DNA of 64,000 bases from assembly GCF_008271695.1 (NCBI RefSeq), contig NZ_VKKY01000002.1:62001-126000 (forward strand). The letters are read 5' to 3'. The position numbers and the translations under genes were made by a program. The stretch comes from Rufibacter hautae. GTDB lineage: Bacteria; Bacteroidota; Bacteroidia; Cytophagales; Hymenobacteraceae. Shown here piece by piece: positions 1-7,708 of this stretch (position 1 is its first letter; the number at the start of each line of letters is the position of its first letter). The notes beneath the pieces were generated by a model that did no database searches, was not told the DNA's origin, and saw only the letters and a program-made list of their open reading frames with translations.

Positions 1-251
1 CGCACCTGCCAACCCACGATCAGGAAAATGCCACACAGAAACTGAACCGCCACCGAGACAATCGCCCCTACCAACGGAAATGGCACGCCTCGCACCTCTA
101 AAAAATCCCGGAACTCCAGCATGCGCACATAACTGAACACATTGTCCTGCGTGAAATAAATGAGGTGAAACCCAAACGCCAGGCGCAGCAAAACCGCCGC
201 GTACGGTTTGTACCGGTCCAGAAAGTCGGAAAGCGCCAGTTGGTCTGCCAT
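1..251 (-). CDS. DoxX-like membrane protein, 3' part outside window
   Basis: This is the N-terminal 83 codons of a minus-strand gene that runs off the left edge. The ATG is at 251. The reading begins MADQLALSDFLDRYKPYAAV and continues through a hydrophobic segment (LLRLAFGFHLIYF, about residues 21-33) and a second one (LVGAIVSVAVQFLCGIFLIVGW, about 62-83). A first helix with an R-L-x-x-G-x-x-x-x pattern followed by a short loop and a second helix is typical of small four-helix DoxX/DoxD membrane proteins of the Bacteroidota. The function of this family is poorly defined, and the part that would settle the assignment lies outside the window. The downstream ABC permease gene is on the same strand, 88 bases upstream of this start. 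Confidence 0.6.
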   Translation of the reverse strand, partial: MADQLALSDFLDRYKPYAAVLLRLAFGFHLIYFTQDNVFSYVRMLEFRDFLEVRGVPFPLVGAIVSVAVQFLCGIFLIVGWQV

Positions 252-292
252 ACAAAGGATAAGTAAGGGGTTGAGGTGGTACAAGAAGCTCT

Positions 293-328
293 GTTTCGGG
301 GCCGATTTCCCATAACCCACCCCGAAAC
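293..328. repeat. 36-bp dispersed palindrome, copy 1
   Basis: Copy of the 36-bp family described in the findings. The arms GTTTCGGGG and CCCCGAAAC are perfect inverted repeats. It lies between the permease stop codon (340) and the DoxX-like start (251). Confidence 0.7.
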
Positions 329-339
329 GGAAGCATAGT

Positions 340-2769
340 TTATTCTGTCCGAAGGGCTTTCACAGGGTTGAGGAAAGCGGCTTTGGCGGCATGGAAACTT
401 ACGGTGAGCATGGCAATGGTCATAGCAATCAAACCCGTCAGGATGAAGGTGCTCCAGTTCAGCGGCACACGGTAGGCGAAATCCTCCAGCCAGCGGTCCA
501 TGCTGAACCAGGCAATCGGCGAAGCCAGGGCAATGGCGATGATCACCAGCAGGGCGAAATCTTTGGACAGGAGCAGGATGATTTCCCGTACAGAAGACCC
601 CAGCACTTTTCTTATGCCGATCTCCTTCGTGCGCTGCTCTGCGGTGTAGGACGCCAATCCGAACAGCCCCAGGCATGCGATGAAGATGGCGATAGCCGCG
701 AAAATGGTGAAGATCTGCTGTTTCAGGACCTCGGCCTCGTAGAGCTTGCCAAACAGGTCGTCCATAAACTGGTATTCAAACGGGGTGCTGGGCAGGAATT
801 TCTTCCAGGTGGCCTGGATATGCGCCAATGCCTCCTGCGGATCTCCCTTGAACTTCACGGTAATGTTGCTGTAGTTTCTGTTGTTGGGCGGCAGAAGGTA
901 CACCATAGGCGAAATGGCCTCGTGCATGGACTCAAAGTGGAAATCCCGCACCACCCCAATGACGTGGCCTTTGGTATCGCCGTACTTAAAGATTTGCCCA
1001 ATGGCCTCCTGCGGGCTCTTCCACCCAATCATGCGCACCGAGGATTCATTGAGGATAAAGGAGGAGGTATCGGTAGGGTGGTCTTTGAGGAAGTTTCGGC
1101 CCGCCGCCAGTTTCACTCCGTAGGTAGGGAACAGGTCATGGTCCACGTTCACGAACCGGATGGTCAGATTGGTGCCTTGCAGGGAATCGCCCCGCTGCAC
1201 GGCGGCACCCGAGGAGTTGAGCAACCGGTCTGAGGGCACCAGCAGCGAGCGCCCCACGTTCTGGATGTTGGCCGAAGCCACTAGATCGTTCCGGAATGCC
1301 TCGTATTTGTCGGTGAGCTCGTTGTCAAAGTCAAGCACCACCAGCCGCTCCTTGTCAAAGCCCAGCGCCTTGTTCTGCATGTAATTCAACTGCTGCGAGA
1401 TGACGCCCGTGGCGATGATGAGCACGATGGAAATGGAGAACTGCGCCACCACCAGCGTCTTGCGCAGGAAGGGGTTACGGACGCTGCTACCAAGCGAGCC
1501 TTTCAACACCAACACCGGCCTGAACTTGGAGAGGTACACCGCGGGGTACAAACCGGCCATGCCGCCAATCACCAACGGCAGTAGCAGGATGATGCCCAGC
1601 AGGTAAGGCTTGGAGAACAAATCCAGGGCAAGCGTTTTACCCGTGAAATTATTCAACCAGGGCAAAAGCGCCTCGGCTAGGCCCAAGGCCAGGAAAGTAG
1701 ACAAAATCGCCACCAGGATAGACTCCATCAGAAACTGCCCCACCAAGGTCTGCTGGTGCGCGCCTACTACTTTTCTAATGCCTATTTCCTTCGCACGGCT
1801 GGTGGACCGGGCGGTGCACAGGTTAATGTAGTTGATGCAGGCAATAAGCAAAATGAACAAGGCTACTGCACTCAAAATCAGAACCGTGTTGATGTCGCCG
1901 TTGGGTTCCTCCTCAGAGTCCAGGTGGGAGCGAAGGTGCACATCGGTAACTTTCTGCAGGTGCAGCGTGGTGAACGCAGAAGGTTTGCGGGAACGGGCGT
2001 GGTCTGTGCCGCCCAAGTGCTTGTCCAGAAAAGCAGGGAACTGGTCCTGCAGGTTCTGAGCCGGGTAGTTTTTGGGCAGCAGCAGGTACGTCCCGAAGGA
2101 GTTGTTCCCGAAATTGGTGGCCAATTGGTTGGCGCCGTAGATGGCGGTATCGGCTAAGGTGGTGAAGGACACCAGGAAATCGGGGTGCATGTGCGAATTG
2201 GCCGGAAACGCCTTGTACACGCCGGCCACCTTCACCGAAAACTGGCTGTACACTTTCAGGACCTTGCCTACGGGGTCGGCGCCGGAATAATATTTCTGGG
2301 CCATGGCATCACTCATGAGCAAGGTATAAGGCTCGGTGAGGGCTTTTTTGCCGTTGCCTTTGAGCATGGGAATGGTGAAAATATCCAGCAACTCCGGCTC
2401 CGCGAAGTACACCCTTTTTTCATTGAAGGCTTTCTGCTGCTCTTTGTCCTCCACCAACACCTGGGTGTTCAGCACGCGGGCTACCTTCTCAATATCGGGG
2501 AAATCCTGCTTTATCAACGGCCCGAACGGCGGCGCTACGTGCCCCAGCGCCAGACTCACGCTCCCGTCATCGCTTTTGAAATCGCGTGTCACGCGGTAGA
2601 TGCGGTCGGCATTGGCGTGGTAGCGGTCATAGCTGAACTCGTCCAGCACATACAGCGAGATCAAAATACAGGCCGTGATGCCAATGGTGAGCCCGGCGAT
2701 GTTGATGGTGGAGTAGATCTTCTGGCGGACAATGTTGCGCCAGGCTACTTTCAGATAGTTTTTGAACAT
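340..2769 (-). CDS. ABC transporter permease, FtsX/MacB type (two FtsX domains)
   Basis: An 809-aa inner-membrane permease of the large Bacteroidota FtsX/MacB_PCD type. It opens with MFKNYLKVAWRNIVRQK, followed by a first transmembrane helix (about residues 21-42) and a long extracytoplasmic domain. A first FtsX helix bundle follows at about 290-430 (ALFILLIACINYINLCTARS, then a KEIGIRKVVGA coupling motif). A second periplasmic domain and a second FtsX bundle near 690-800, with another KEIGIRKVLGS motif, complete it. The duplicated KEIGIRKV motifs contact the ATPase. The length suits this family (about 780-820 aa). The partner ATPase lies upstream on the same strand, separated by 321 bases containing inverted word repeats, so co-transcription is likely but not certain. 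The substrate is unknown; relatives act in lipoprotein or peptide export or as mechanotransmission devices. Confidence 0.9.
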   Translation of the reverse strand: MFKNYLKVAWRNIVRQKIYSTINIAGLTIGITACILISLYVLDEFSYDRYHANADRIYRVTRDFKSDDGSVSLALGHVAPPFGPLIKQDFPDIEKVARVLNTQVLVEDKEQQKAFNEKRVYFAEPELLDIFTIPMLKGNGKKALTEPYTLLMSDAMAQKYYSGADPVGKVLKVYSQFSVKVAGVYKAFPANSHMHPDFLVSFTTLADTAIYGANQLATNFGNNSFGTYLLLPKNYPAQNLQDQFPAFLDKHLGGTDHARSRKPSAFTTLHLQKVTDVHLRSHLDSEEEPNGDINTVLILSAVALFILLIACINYINLCTARSTSRAKEIGIRKVVGAHQQTLVGQFLMESILVAILSTFLALGLAEALLPWLNNFTGKTLALDLFSKPYLLGIILLLPLVIGGMAGLYPAVYLSKFRPVLVLKGSLGSSVRNPFLRKTLVVAQFSISIVLIIATGVISQQLNYMQNKALGFDKERLVVLDFDNELTDKYEAFRNDLVASANIQNVGRSLLVPSDRLLNSSGAAVQRGDSLQGTNLTIRFVNVDHDLFPTYGVKLAAGRNFLKDHPTDTSSFILNESSVRMIGWKSPQEAIGQIFKYGDTKGHVIGVVRDFHFESMHEAISPMVYLLPPNNRNYSNITVKFKGDPQEALAHIQATWKKFLPSTPFEYQFMDDLFGKLYEAEVLKQQIFTIFAAIAIFIACLGLFGLASYTAEQRTKEIGIRKVLGSSVREIILLLSKDFALLVIIAIALASPIAWFSMDRWLEDFAYRVPLNWSTFILTGLIAMTIAMLTVSFHAAKAAFLNPVKALRTE

Positions 2770-2784
2770 TGCGGTAGTAGTTCT

Positions 2785-3113
2785 GAGTCTATAGTTCTGC
2801 GTCTTGAGTCAGGGAAAGCACGGGATGAAAAAGAGTCCTGAGTTCTAAGTCTTGAGTTCTGAGTCAGGGAAAGCACGAGTTCGTGTTGAGCCTTTTTCTA
2901 TAAAAGTGAGCTGTAAATGGAGTCTGAGGTGAGTTTATCGATCTTAAGCCTATAGCTGCTGCCATTACCGTTCGCAACCAAGATCCTTTCAGGATGACAA
3001 AAGAGGAGGGAGGTTTGAGAGGAGGGTCGTTCACTTTTACCACTCAGGACTCAAGACTCAGAACTCAGAACTCAGGACTCAGGACTCTTTTCAAAACTCT
3101 GGACTCAGAACTC
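2785..3113. repeat. inverted word-repeat pair between ABC genes
   Basis: The 321-base gap (2770-3090) between ATPase and permease holds no credible gene. Its left part (about 2785-2863) repeats words such as GAGTTCTGAGTC and GAGTCCTGAGTT, and its right part (about 3042-3113) repeats the reverse complement, for example AGAACTCAGGACTCA. The right arm runs to and slightly past the ATPase stop codon at 3091. The left arm contains two direct copies of GAGTCAGGGAAAGCACG (about 2805 and 2851). The two arms could pair across a spacer of about 180 bases. This is the first of four such pairs in the window. Confidence 0.75.
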
Positions 3114-3801
3114 GTGCGGAGTGCCGCTCAGTAATGCTTTCAGTCACAATCTGGCCGTCTAGCAGGCGGATGATGCGGTGGGCGTAGTCGGCATCGGAAG
3201 GGGAGTGGGTGACCATCACCACGGTGGTGCCGGCCTCGTTCAGGGCGCTGAGCAGTTCCATGACCTCGCGGCCGTGGGCTGAGTCCAGGTTACCGGTGGG
3301 CTCATCCGCGAGGAGCAGGGCGGGCTTGCCTACCACTGCGCGGGCAATGGCCACTCGCTGCTGCTGTCCGCCGGAGAGCTGTTGCGGGAAGTGGTTGCGG
3401 CGGTGCGCGATCTGCATCTGCTCCATGGCCTCGTTCACCCGTTGGTTGATCTCGGAAGTAGACATCTTCTGGTAGATGAGCGGCAGTTCAATGTTTTCCT
3501 GCACGGTGAGTTCGTCAATGAGGTTGAAACTCTGGAACACAAACCCGATGTGCGCCTTGCGCAGATTCGCCCGCTGCCGCTCAGAAGTTCTGGACACCTC
3601 CTGACCCAGAAACCAGAACTCGCCGCTGTTAGGATTATCCAGCAACCCGATGATGTTGAGCAGCGTGGACTTGCCGCAGCCCGAGGGTCCCATCATGGCC
3701 ACAAACTCGCCTTGTTTTATTTCAAAGGAAATGCCGTTGAGGGCGGTGGTCTCCACTTCATCGGTGGTGTATTTCTTCTGGAGGTTGACGGTTTTTAGCA
3801 T
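3091..3801 (-). CDS. ABC transporter ATP-binding protein (LolD/MacB family)
   Basis: A 236-aa ATPase that powers the neighbouring FtsX-type permease. It shows Walker A GPSGCGKST (about residues 39-47), a Q-loop in VFQSFNLIDELTV, the signature QLSGGQQQRVAIARA (about 141-155), Walker B LLLADEPTGNLDS and the switch histidine in VMVTHSPSDA. The NLDS after Walker B and the IDELTVQENIELPL region are typical of the LolD/MacB/FtsE branch. It acts on the cytoplasmic side of the inner membrane. It is transcribed away from the NtrC-type regulator, which begins 362 bases to the right. That arrangement suggests, but does not prove, that the two-component system controls the transporter. Confidence 0.93.
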   Translation of the reverse strand: MLKTVNLQKKYTTDEVETTALNGISFEIKQGEFVAMMGPSGCGKSTLLNIIGLLDNPNSGEFWFLGQEVSRTSERQRANLRKAHIGFVFQSFNLIDELTVQENIELPLIYQKMSTSEINQRVNEAMEQMQIAHRRNHFPQQLSGGQQQRVAIARAVVGKPALLLADEPTGNLDSAHGREVMELLSALNEAGTTVVMVTHSPSDADYAHRIIRLLDGQIVTESITERHSARVLSPEF

Positions 3802-3831
3802 GGTTCTTTTCTAGGCGGGTTAGTGGGTGAG

Positions 3832-3867
3832 GATTTCGCGCGGTTTTCCGGATTACAGGCCCTAAAC
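3832..3867. repeat. 36-bp dispersed palindrome, copy 2
   Basis: A degenerate copy of the 36-bp family. The right half (TTTTCCGGATTACAGGCC then CTAAAC) matches well and the left half is weaker. It lies 31 bases upstream of the ATPase start. Confidence 0.5.
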
Positions 3868-4110
3868 GGTGAGGCCTGGCCGGAGCTTGGGCGCAGAAAG
3901 CAGCCTCCAAATGCAATGCCAAAAGAGGTAAGATGCAGAGTACGAGGCGCTTTGCAGGATTGGGCCTCTGGTGCTTGCCCAAAAGTGCACGGTTTCGTAC
4001 ATTTATTCGTCTGTAAGCGTACACCCCCTCCGCCGTAACCCTCACCGGGGTTGGCAGAAGCCTCTGATAAACAGTGCATAAGCTTACGTAAGGCTGCGAA
4101 ATGGCCTTTG

Positions 4111-4125
4111 TGGCACCCTACTTGT
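4111..4125 (+). promoter_or_regulatory. candidate sigma-54 (-24/-12) promoter
   Basis: TGGCAC, five bases, then TTGT resembles the sigma-54 consensus TGGCAC-N5-TTGC with one mismatch in the -12 part. It ends 38 bases before the start codon of an NtrC-family regulator, so autoregulation is plausible. The perfect palindrome CTTACGTAAG at 4083-4092, 18 bases upstream, could be an activator site. No equally good -24/-12 site was seen facing the ABC genes. Confidence 0.4.
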
Positions 4126-4163
4126 GATACCTCGGCATTCACCTTTGAAATACCCCTTGCCCC

Positions 4164-5540
4164 ATGAGCAAAATACCCTGCCGCCTCTTGATTGTGGATG
4201 ACCAGGAAGACATCCTTACCGCCGGACGCATCTTCCTGAAACAGCACTTCTCGCTGGTACGCACCGAAATCAATCCGCAGCGCTTGCCAGAATTGCTCCA
4301 GAAAGAGCCTTATGACGTGATTCTGCTGGACATGAACTACACCGCCGGGGCTACGTCCAGCCGCGAGGGGCTTGATTTGCTGCAGCGGATTCTGGAGGTA
4401 GACCCGCAGGCAGTGGTGGTGATGATGACGGCCTACGGCGACATAGACCTGGCCGTGCAGGCCCTGAAACTGGGTGCCACCGATTTTGTGGTGAAACCCT
4501 GGCACAACGAGAAACTACTGGCCACCATGACCTCGGCGTGCAAACTCCGGCAGTCCACCTCCGAGGTCCAGCACCTGCGCACGAAACAGCAGCACCTGAA
4601 CCAAACCCTCAACGAGCCGGGTGTGGAACTGGTAGGCTCTTCGCCGGCCATGCAGCGCGTGTACCAGACCTTGGAGAAAGTAGCCGCCACCGATGCGAAC
4701 GTCCTCATTCTGGGTGAGAACGGCACCGGCAAGGAAGTAGCGGCCCGGCTGCTGCACCGCCTCTCGCACCGCGCCAAAGAAGTTTTTATTCCCGTAGACT
4801 TGGGCGCCGTGACCGAGAGTTTGTTTGAGAGCGAACTGTTCGGGCACGTGAAAGGCTCCTTCACCGATGCGAAGGAAGACCGCGCCGGCCGCTTTGAAGT
4901 CGCCTCCGGCGGAACCCTGTTTCTGGACGAGATCGGGAACCTGAACCTGCCGCTACAGGCCAAGTTGCTGACGGCGCTGCAAAGCCGCGTGATTACGCCG
5001 GTAGGTTCTAATCGGCCAAGGCCGGTGAACATCCGATTGGTGAGCGCTACCAACATGCCGCTGTACGAGATGGTGAAACAGGGCAGGTTCCGGCAGGATT
5101 TGCTGTACCGCATCAATACCGTGGAAATACAACTGCCGCCGCTGCGCGAGCGCAAAGAAGACATTCAGCCGCTGGCCGAGCATTTTCTGGCCAATTTTTC
5201 CAAAAAGTACCAAAAGCAGAATCTTCGGCTGGAGAAGCCGGTGCTGCAGAAACTGCTGGGGTATTCCTGGCCGGGCAACATCAGGGAACTGGAGCATACC
5301 ATAGAGCGGGCCGTGATCATGAGCGAACCCGGCCACCTGCACCCCGCCGATGTGTACCTGGCGGAGCCTTCGAACCACACCGCGGTCACTATTGAAACGG
5401 AGGCTACGTTGGGCAACGTGGAGAAAACGCTGGTGCAGCAGGCGCTCCTCAAGCATAACGGCAACATCACACACGCATCTAAAGAACTGGGAATCACGCG
5501 CACCGCTTTGTACCGTCGCATAGAGAAGCATGGTTTATAA
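4164..5540 (+). CDS. sigma-54-dependent response regulator, NtrC family
   Basis: A 458-aa transcription activator. An N-terminal receiver domain (about 6-125) has the acidic pair in LLIVDDQED, the phosphoacceptor Asp in VILLDMNY (about residue 56) and the conserved Lys in DFVVKPW. The central AAA+ domain (about 150-380) has Walker A GENGTGKE, Walker B GGTLFLDEIGNL and arginine-finger segments. The loop that contacts sigma-54, usually GAFTGA, reads GSFTDA here; to my recollection this variant is common in Bacteroidota. The C-terminal Fis-type helix-turn-helix ends in NITHASKELGITRTALYRRI. It overlaps the following kinase gene by 11 bases, so the two form a translationally coupled two-component system. 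Targets are unknown; the divergent ABC operon is the obvious candidate. Confidence 0.95.
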   Translation: MSKIPCRLLIVDDQEDILTAGRIFLKQHFSLVRTEINPQRLPELLQKEPYDVILLDMNYTAGATSSREGLDLLQRILEVDPQAVVVMMTAYGDIDLAVQALKLGATDFVVKPWHNEKLLATMTSACKLRQSTSEVQHLRTKQQHLNQTLNEPGVELVGSSPAMQRVYQTLEKVAATDANVLILGENGTGKEVAARLLHRLSHRAKEVFIPVDLGAVTESLFESELFGHVKGSFTDAKEDRAGRFEVASGGTLFLDEIGNLNLPLQAKLLTALQSRVITPVGSNRPRPVNIRLVSATNMPLYEMVKQGRFRQDLLYRINTVEIQLPPLRERKEDIQPLAEHFLANFSKKYQKQNLRLEKPVLQKLLGYSWPGNIRELEHTIERAVIMSEPGHLHPADVYLAEPSNHTAVTIETEATLGNVEKTLVQQALLKHNGNITHASKELGITRTALYRRIEKHGL

Positions 5541-6921
5541 CTACAACTATTTCACAGTAAGGGTGGTGGTGCGGGTGGTGTTACTGGCCTTCACGCTGCT
5601 GGTGGCGGTGTACGTGGGTTCGGTGCACGCCTGGTACATCTCGCTGTTTTGTCTGCTGGTCTTAGCGGCCGGGCAGGTGCTGGAACTCACCGAGTACGTG
5701 CAGCGCACGAACCGTGACCTCATCCGTTTCCTAATGGCTATCCGGCACTCAGATTTCACCCAGCGCTTCGCGGTGGAAGGCGCCCCGCCGCAGTACCGCG
5801 AGCTGCACACCATGTTCAACGACATCACGGGGGCTTTTGCCCGCATCAAAGCCGAGAAAGAGGTGCACCATTTGTACCTGCAAGGCGTGGTGGAACACCT
5901 GCGCATCGGGTTGATCACGTTTGACACGGAGGGGCACGTGCAACTCATGAACAAGGCCGCGCACCGCCTCCTGGATTTGCCATTCCTGCAGAACATCCAC
6001 TCCGTAGACCGCATGTATCCGGCCCTGGCCGAAGCTGCTTTCGCGGAGCCCCGCAACGAGGCCCGCCTTATCCGGCTGCGGCAACTCACCGAGGAAGTGC
6101 TGCTCACCGTGCACGTGACTTCCATCCGGCTCCAGGACCAGGAAGTCAGGATCATGTCTTTCCAGAACATCCGCTCAGAGATGGAGGCGCAGGAACTGGA
6201 ATCCTGGAAGAAACTGATCAGTGTGCTCACCCATGAAATTATGAACTCCGTGACGCCTATCATCTCGCTTACCTCGTCCATCAGCGATCTGGTGCAGTCA
6301 GAGCTTTCGCCCATTTTGGAGGCGGGCCACCTGGAGGAAGATACCATGGAAGACCTGCAGCTGGGCTTGCGCACCATTGAGAAACGGACCCGTGGGATGC
6401 AGCACTTCGTGGAGAACTACCGCCGCCTGACGCGCGTGCCGCCGCCGCACTTGGAGGAACTGTCTCTGCAGGCGTTGTGCGGCCACGTGAGCCGCCTGGT
6501 GGAGCCGCAGATGAAAAGCCGCACCATCGCGTTTGCGTTGCAACTGCCCGAGGAGCAACTCTGGCTTTCCGCCGATGCCGAACAATTGGAGCAAGTATTA
6601 CTGAATCTGCTCAAAAACGCGATGGAAGCCTGCAGCGTGGTGGCGCACCCAGCCGTGATCCTGCGGGCCGTGCTGGACCACAAGCAACCTAACATGGTCC
6701 GGATAGAAGTCATTGACAACGGTCCCGGCATTGAGGCAGAGTCACAGGAGCAGATCTTTATTCCGTTCTACACCACCAAACCCGAAGGCTCCGGCATTGG
6801 CCTCAGTTTATCGCGCCAGATTGTGCGCCAGCACGGCGGCGTCTTGCACGCCACCTCTGCCCCGCACGTGCAAACCACCTTCCACCTTACGCTTCCGCTC
6901 AAGGAGAAATTAGACCACTAG
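5530..6921 (+). CDS. sensor histidine kinase partner of the NtrC-type regulator
   Basis: A 463-aa membrane histidine kinase. Two transmembrane helices occupy about residues 10-50 with almost no periplasmic loop, so it may sense a membrane or cytoplasmic signal. A PAS-like segment (about 110-200) precedes the dimerisation helix with the phosphoacceptor His in VLTHEIMNSVTPI. The catalytic domain has an N-box (LEQVLLNLLKNAMEA), G1 (VIDNGPGIE) and G2 (GSGIGLSLSRQI). The start overlaps the end of the regulator gene by 11 bases, which indicates a coupled operon. An in-frame upstream start was not considered because it would overlap the regulator further. Confidence 0.93.
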   Translation: MVYNYNYFTVRVVVRVVLLAFTLLVAVYVGSVHAWYISLFCLLVLAAGQVLELTEYVQRTNRDLIRFLMAIRHSDFTQRFAVEGAPPQYRELHTMFNDITGAFARIKAEKEVHHLYLQGVVEHLRIGLITFDTEGHVQLMNKAAHRLLDLPFLQNIHSVDRMYPALAEAAFAEPRNEARLIRLRQLTEEVLLTVHVTSIRLQDQEVRIMSFQNIRSEMEAQELESWKKLISVLTHEIMNSVTPIISLTSSISDLVQSELSPILEAGHLEEDTMEDLQLGLRTIEKRTRGMQHFVENYRRLTRVPPPHLEELSLQALCGHVSRLVEPQMKSRTIAFALQLPEEQLWLSADAEQLEQVLLNLLKNAMEACSVVAHPAVILRAVLDHKQPNMVRIEVIDNGPGIEAESQEQIFIPFYTTKPEGSGIGLSLSRQIVRQHGGVLHATSAPHVQTTFHLTLPLKEKLDH

Positions 6922-7004
6922 GCACTTGGCCAACCGGTTTTTTGGCATTTCTCCTAAATCAGGAGGGGTTCTTTCTGTGCGCCGCTGGTTTAGCGCTAAC
7001 TCCA

Positions 7005-7030
7005 AAGACCTCGCAGCGTCCGGAGGTCTT
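7005..7030. repeat. small hairpin, AAGACCTC arms
   Basis: AAGACCTC (7005-7012) and GAGGTCTT (7023-7030) form an 8-bp inverted repeat with a 10-base loop. The CCTCGCAG-type hairpin resembles short intergenic hairpins that are frequent in Cytophagales genomes. Confidence 0.5.
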
Positions 7031-7052
7031 ACGAGTATCTATTCCCAGAGCC

Positions 7053-7088
7053 GTTTAAGTCCTCGTTTCCTGAAAACAGGCCGGAAAT
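7053..7088. repeat. 36-bp dispersed palindrome, copy 3
   Basis: The copy begins GTTTAAGTCC, with a GAAAACAGGCC right half, and ends GGAAAT instead of the usual AAAC. It lies between the kinase stop codon and the thioredoxin gene. Confidence 0.6.
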
Positions 7089-7104
7089 GTTTACCCACCC
7101 CTAA

Positions 7105-7120
7105 CCCCTCCGAGGAGGGG
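7105..7120. repeat. CCCCTCC/GGAGGGG hairpin
   Basis: CCCCTC, CGAG loop, GAGGGG. The surrounding bases (CCCCTAACCCCTCC) recall a C-rich repeat I have seen in other Bacteroidota intergenic regions. A related half (TCAGGAGGGGTT) occurs near 6958. Confidence 0.45.
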
Positions 7121-7168
7121 AATACCCGTTTTTGCCGTTATTCTAGAAGCTAACGGCAGGGCTCGCCA

Positions 7169-7203
7169 GTTTTGAACCTGTTTTCTGGAAACTGGCCCAA
7201 AAC
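7169..7203. repeat. 36-bp family palindrome, copy 4 (35 bp)
   Basis: A well-conserved copy with GTTTTGAACCTGTTTTC on the left and GGAAACTGGCCCAAAAC on the right. It ends 8 bases downstream of the thioredoxin stop codon (7212, minus strand). Confidence 0.75.
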
Positions 7204-7211
7204 GCCTTCTT

Positions 7212-7520
7212 CTACTTCAGGTGCTGCTGTACTACCTGGCTTAACTGGTGGGCGGGCACCACGCCGGACTGGCGCCATAGCTGCTTGCCCTGGTGGAAGA
7301 GCAGGAGCGTGGGGATGCCCTGCACCCGGTACTGCTGCGCCACGGCGGGGTTCTTGTCCACGTCAATCTTGATTACCTTCAGTTTTCCCTCGTACTGGCG
7401 GGCTACCTGCTGCAGAATCGGCGCCATGGTCTTGCAGGGCCCGCACCAATCGGCGTAAAAGTCAACCAGCACCGGCATGCCCGGGCTACTGATGATTTCC
7501 TGGAATGATTTTTTAGGCAT
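7212..7520 (-). CDS. trxA: thioredoxin
   Basis: A thioredoxin of 102 aa from the ATG at 7520. It carries the active site WCGPCK after DFYADW and the cis-proline region GIPTLLLF. It reduces cytoplasmic protein disulfides. The frame is open seven codons further upstream to a TTG at 7541, but the ATG gives the usual family length and leaves no odd N-terminal tail. The gene stands alone between a repeat-rich spacer and a divergent lipase-like gene, so its partner reductase is elsewhere. Confidence 0.93.
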   Translation of the reverse strand: MPKKSFQEIISSPGMPVLVDFYADWCGPCKTMAPILQQVARQYEGKLKVIKIDVDKNPAVAQQYRVQGIPTLLLFHQGKQLWRQSGVVPAHQLSQVVQQHLK

Positions 7521-7708
7521 GGTATTTACTTTGAAGTTCAAGTTGTTTATACGGAAAAGGACAATTTCGGGTCAAACCCATCGTTGGGTAAACAAAAGCG
7601 TTTTCTGCTTGTTTTATTCAAATTAGGCCTAAAACGATATCGGGGAAAGGAACTTTAGGCAAGCCCTCATCCTTTATAAATCATACCCAAACTTAACTAA
7701 GAAAGACT

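Larger units (their letters stand above)
3802..4163. other. intergenic region between ABC operon and ntrC-type operon
   Basis: This is a 362-base divergent intergenic region. It holds a 36-bp palindrome copy near the ABC side, a 10-bp palindrome CTTACGTAAG (4083-4092) and a sigma-54-like site at 4111-4125. Small open frames here are not convincing as genes because they read through the repeat and lack family resemblance. Confidence 0.6.

Noticed and set aside
391..1233. 280-aa plus-strand open frame opposite the ABC permease
   Set aside because: It lies wholly antisense to a gene with clear FtsX domains and has no recognisable domain or signal.
3795..4505. 236-aa minus-strand open frame across the ABC/ntrC spacer
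   Set aside because: It overlaps the regulator gene, reads through a 36-bp palindrome and has no family resemblance.
7102..7120. CCCCTCC palindrome as a terminator
   Set aside because: The stem is short and no T run follows on either strand.
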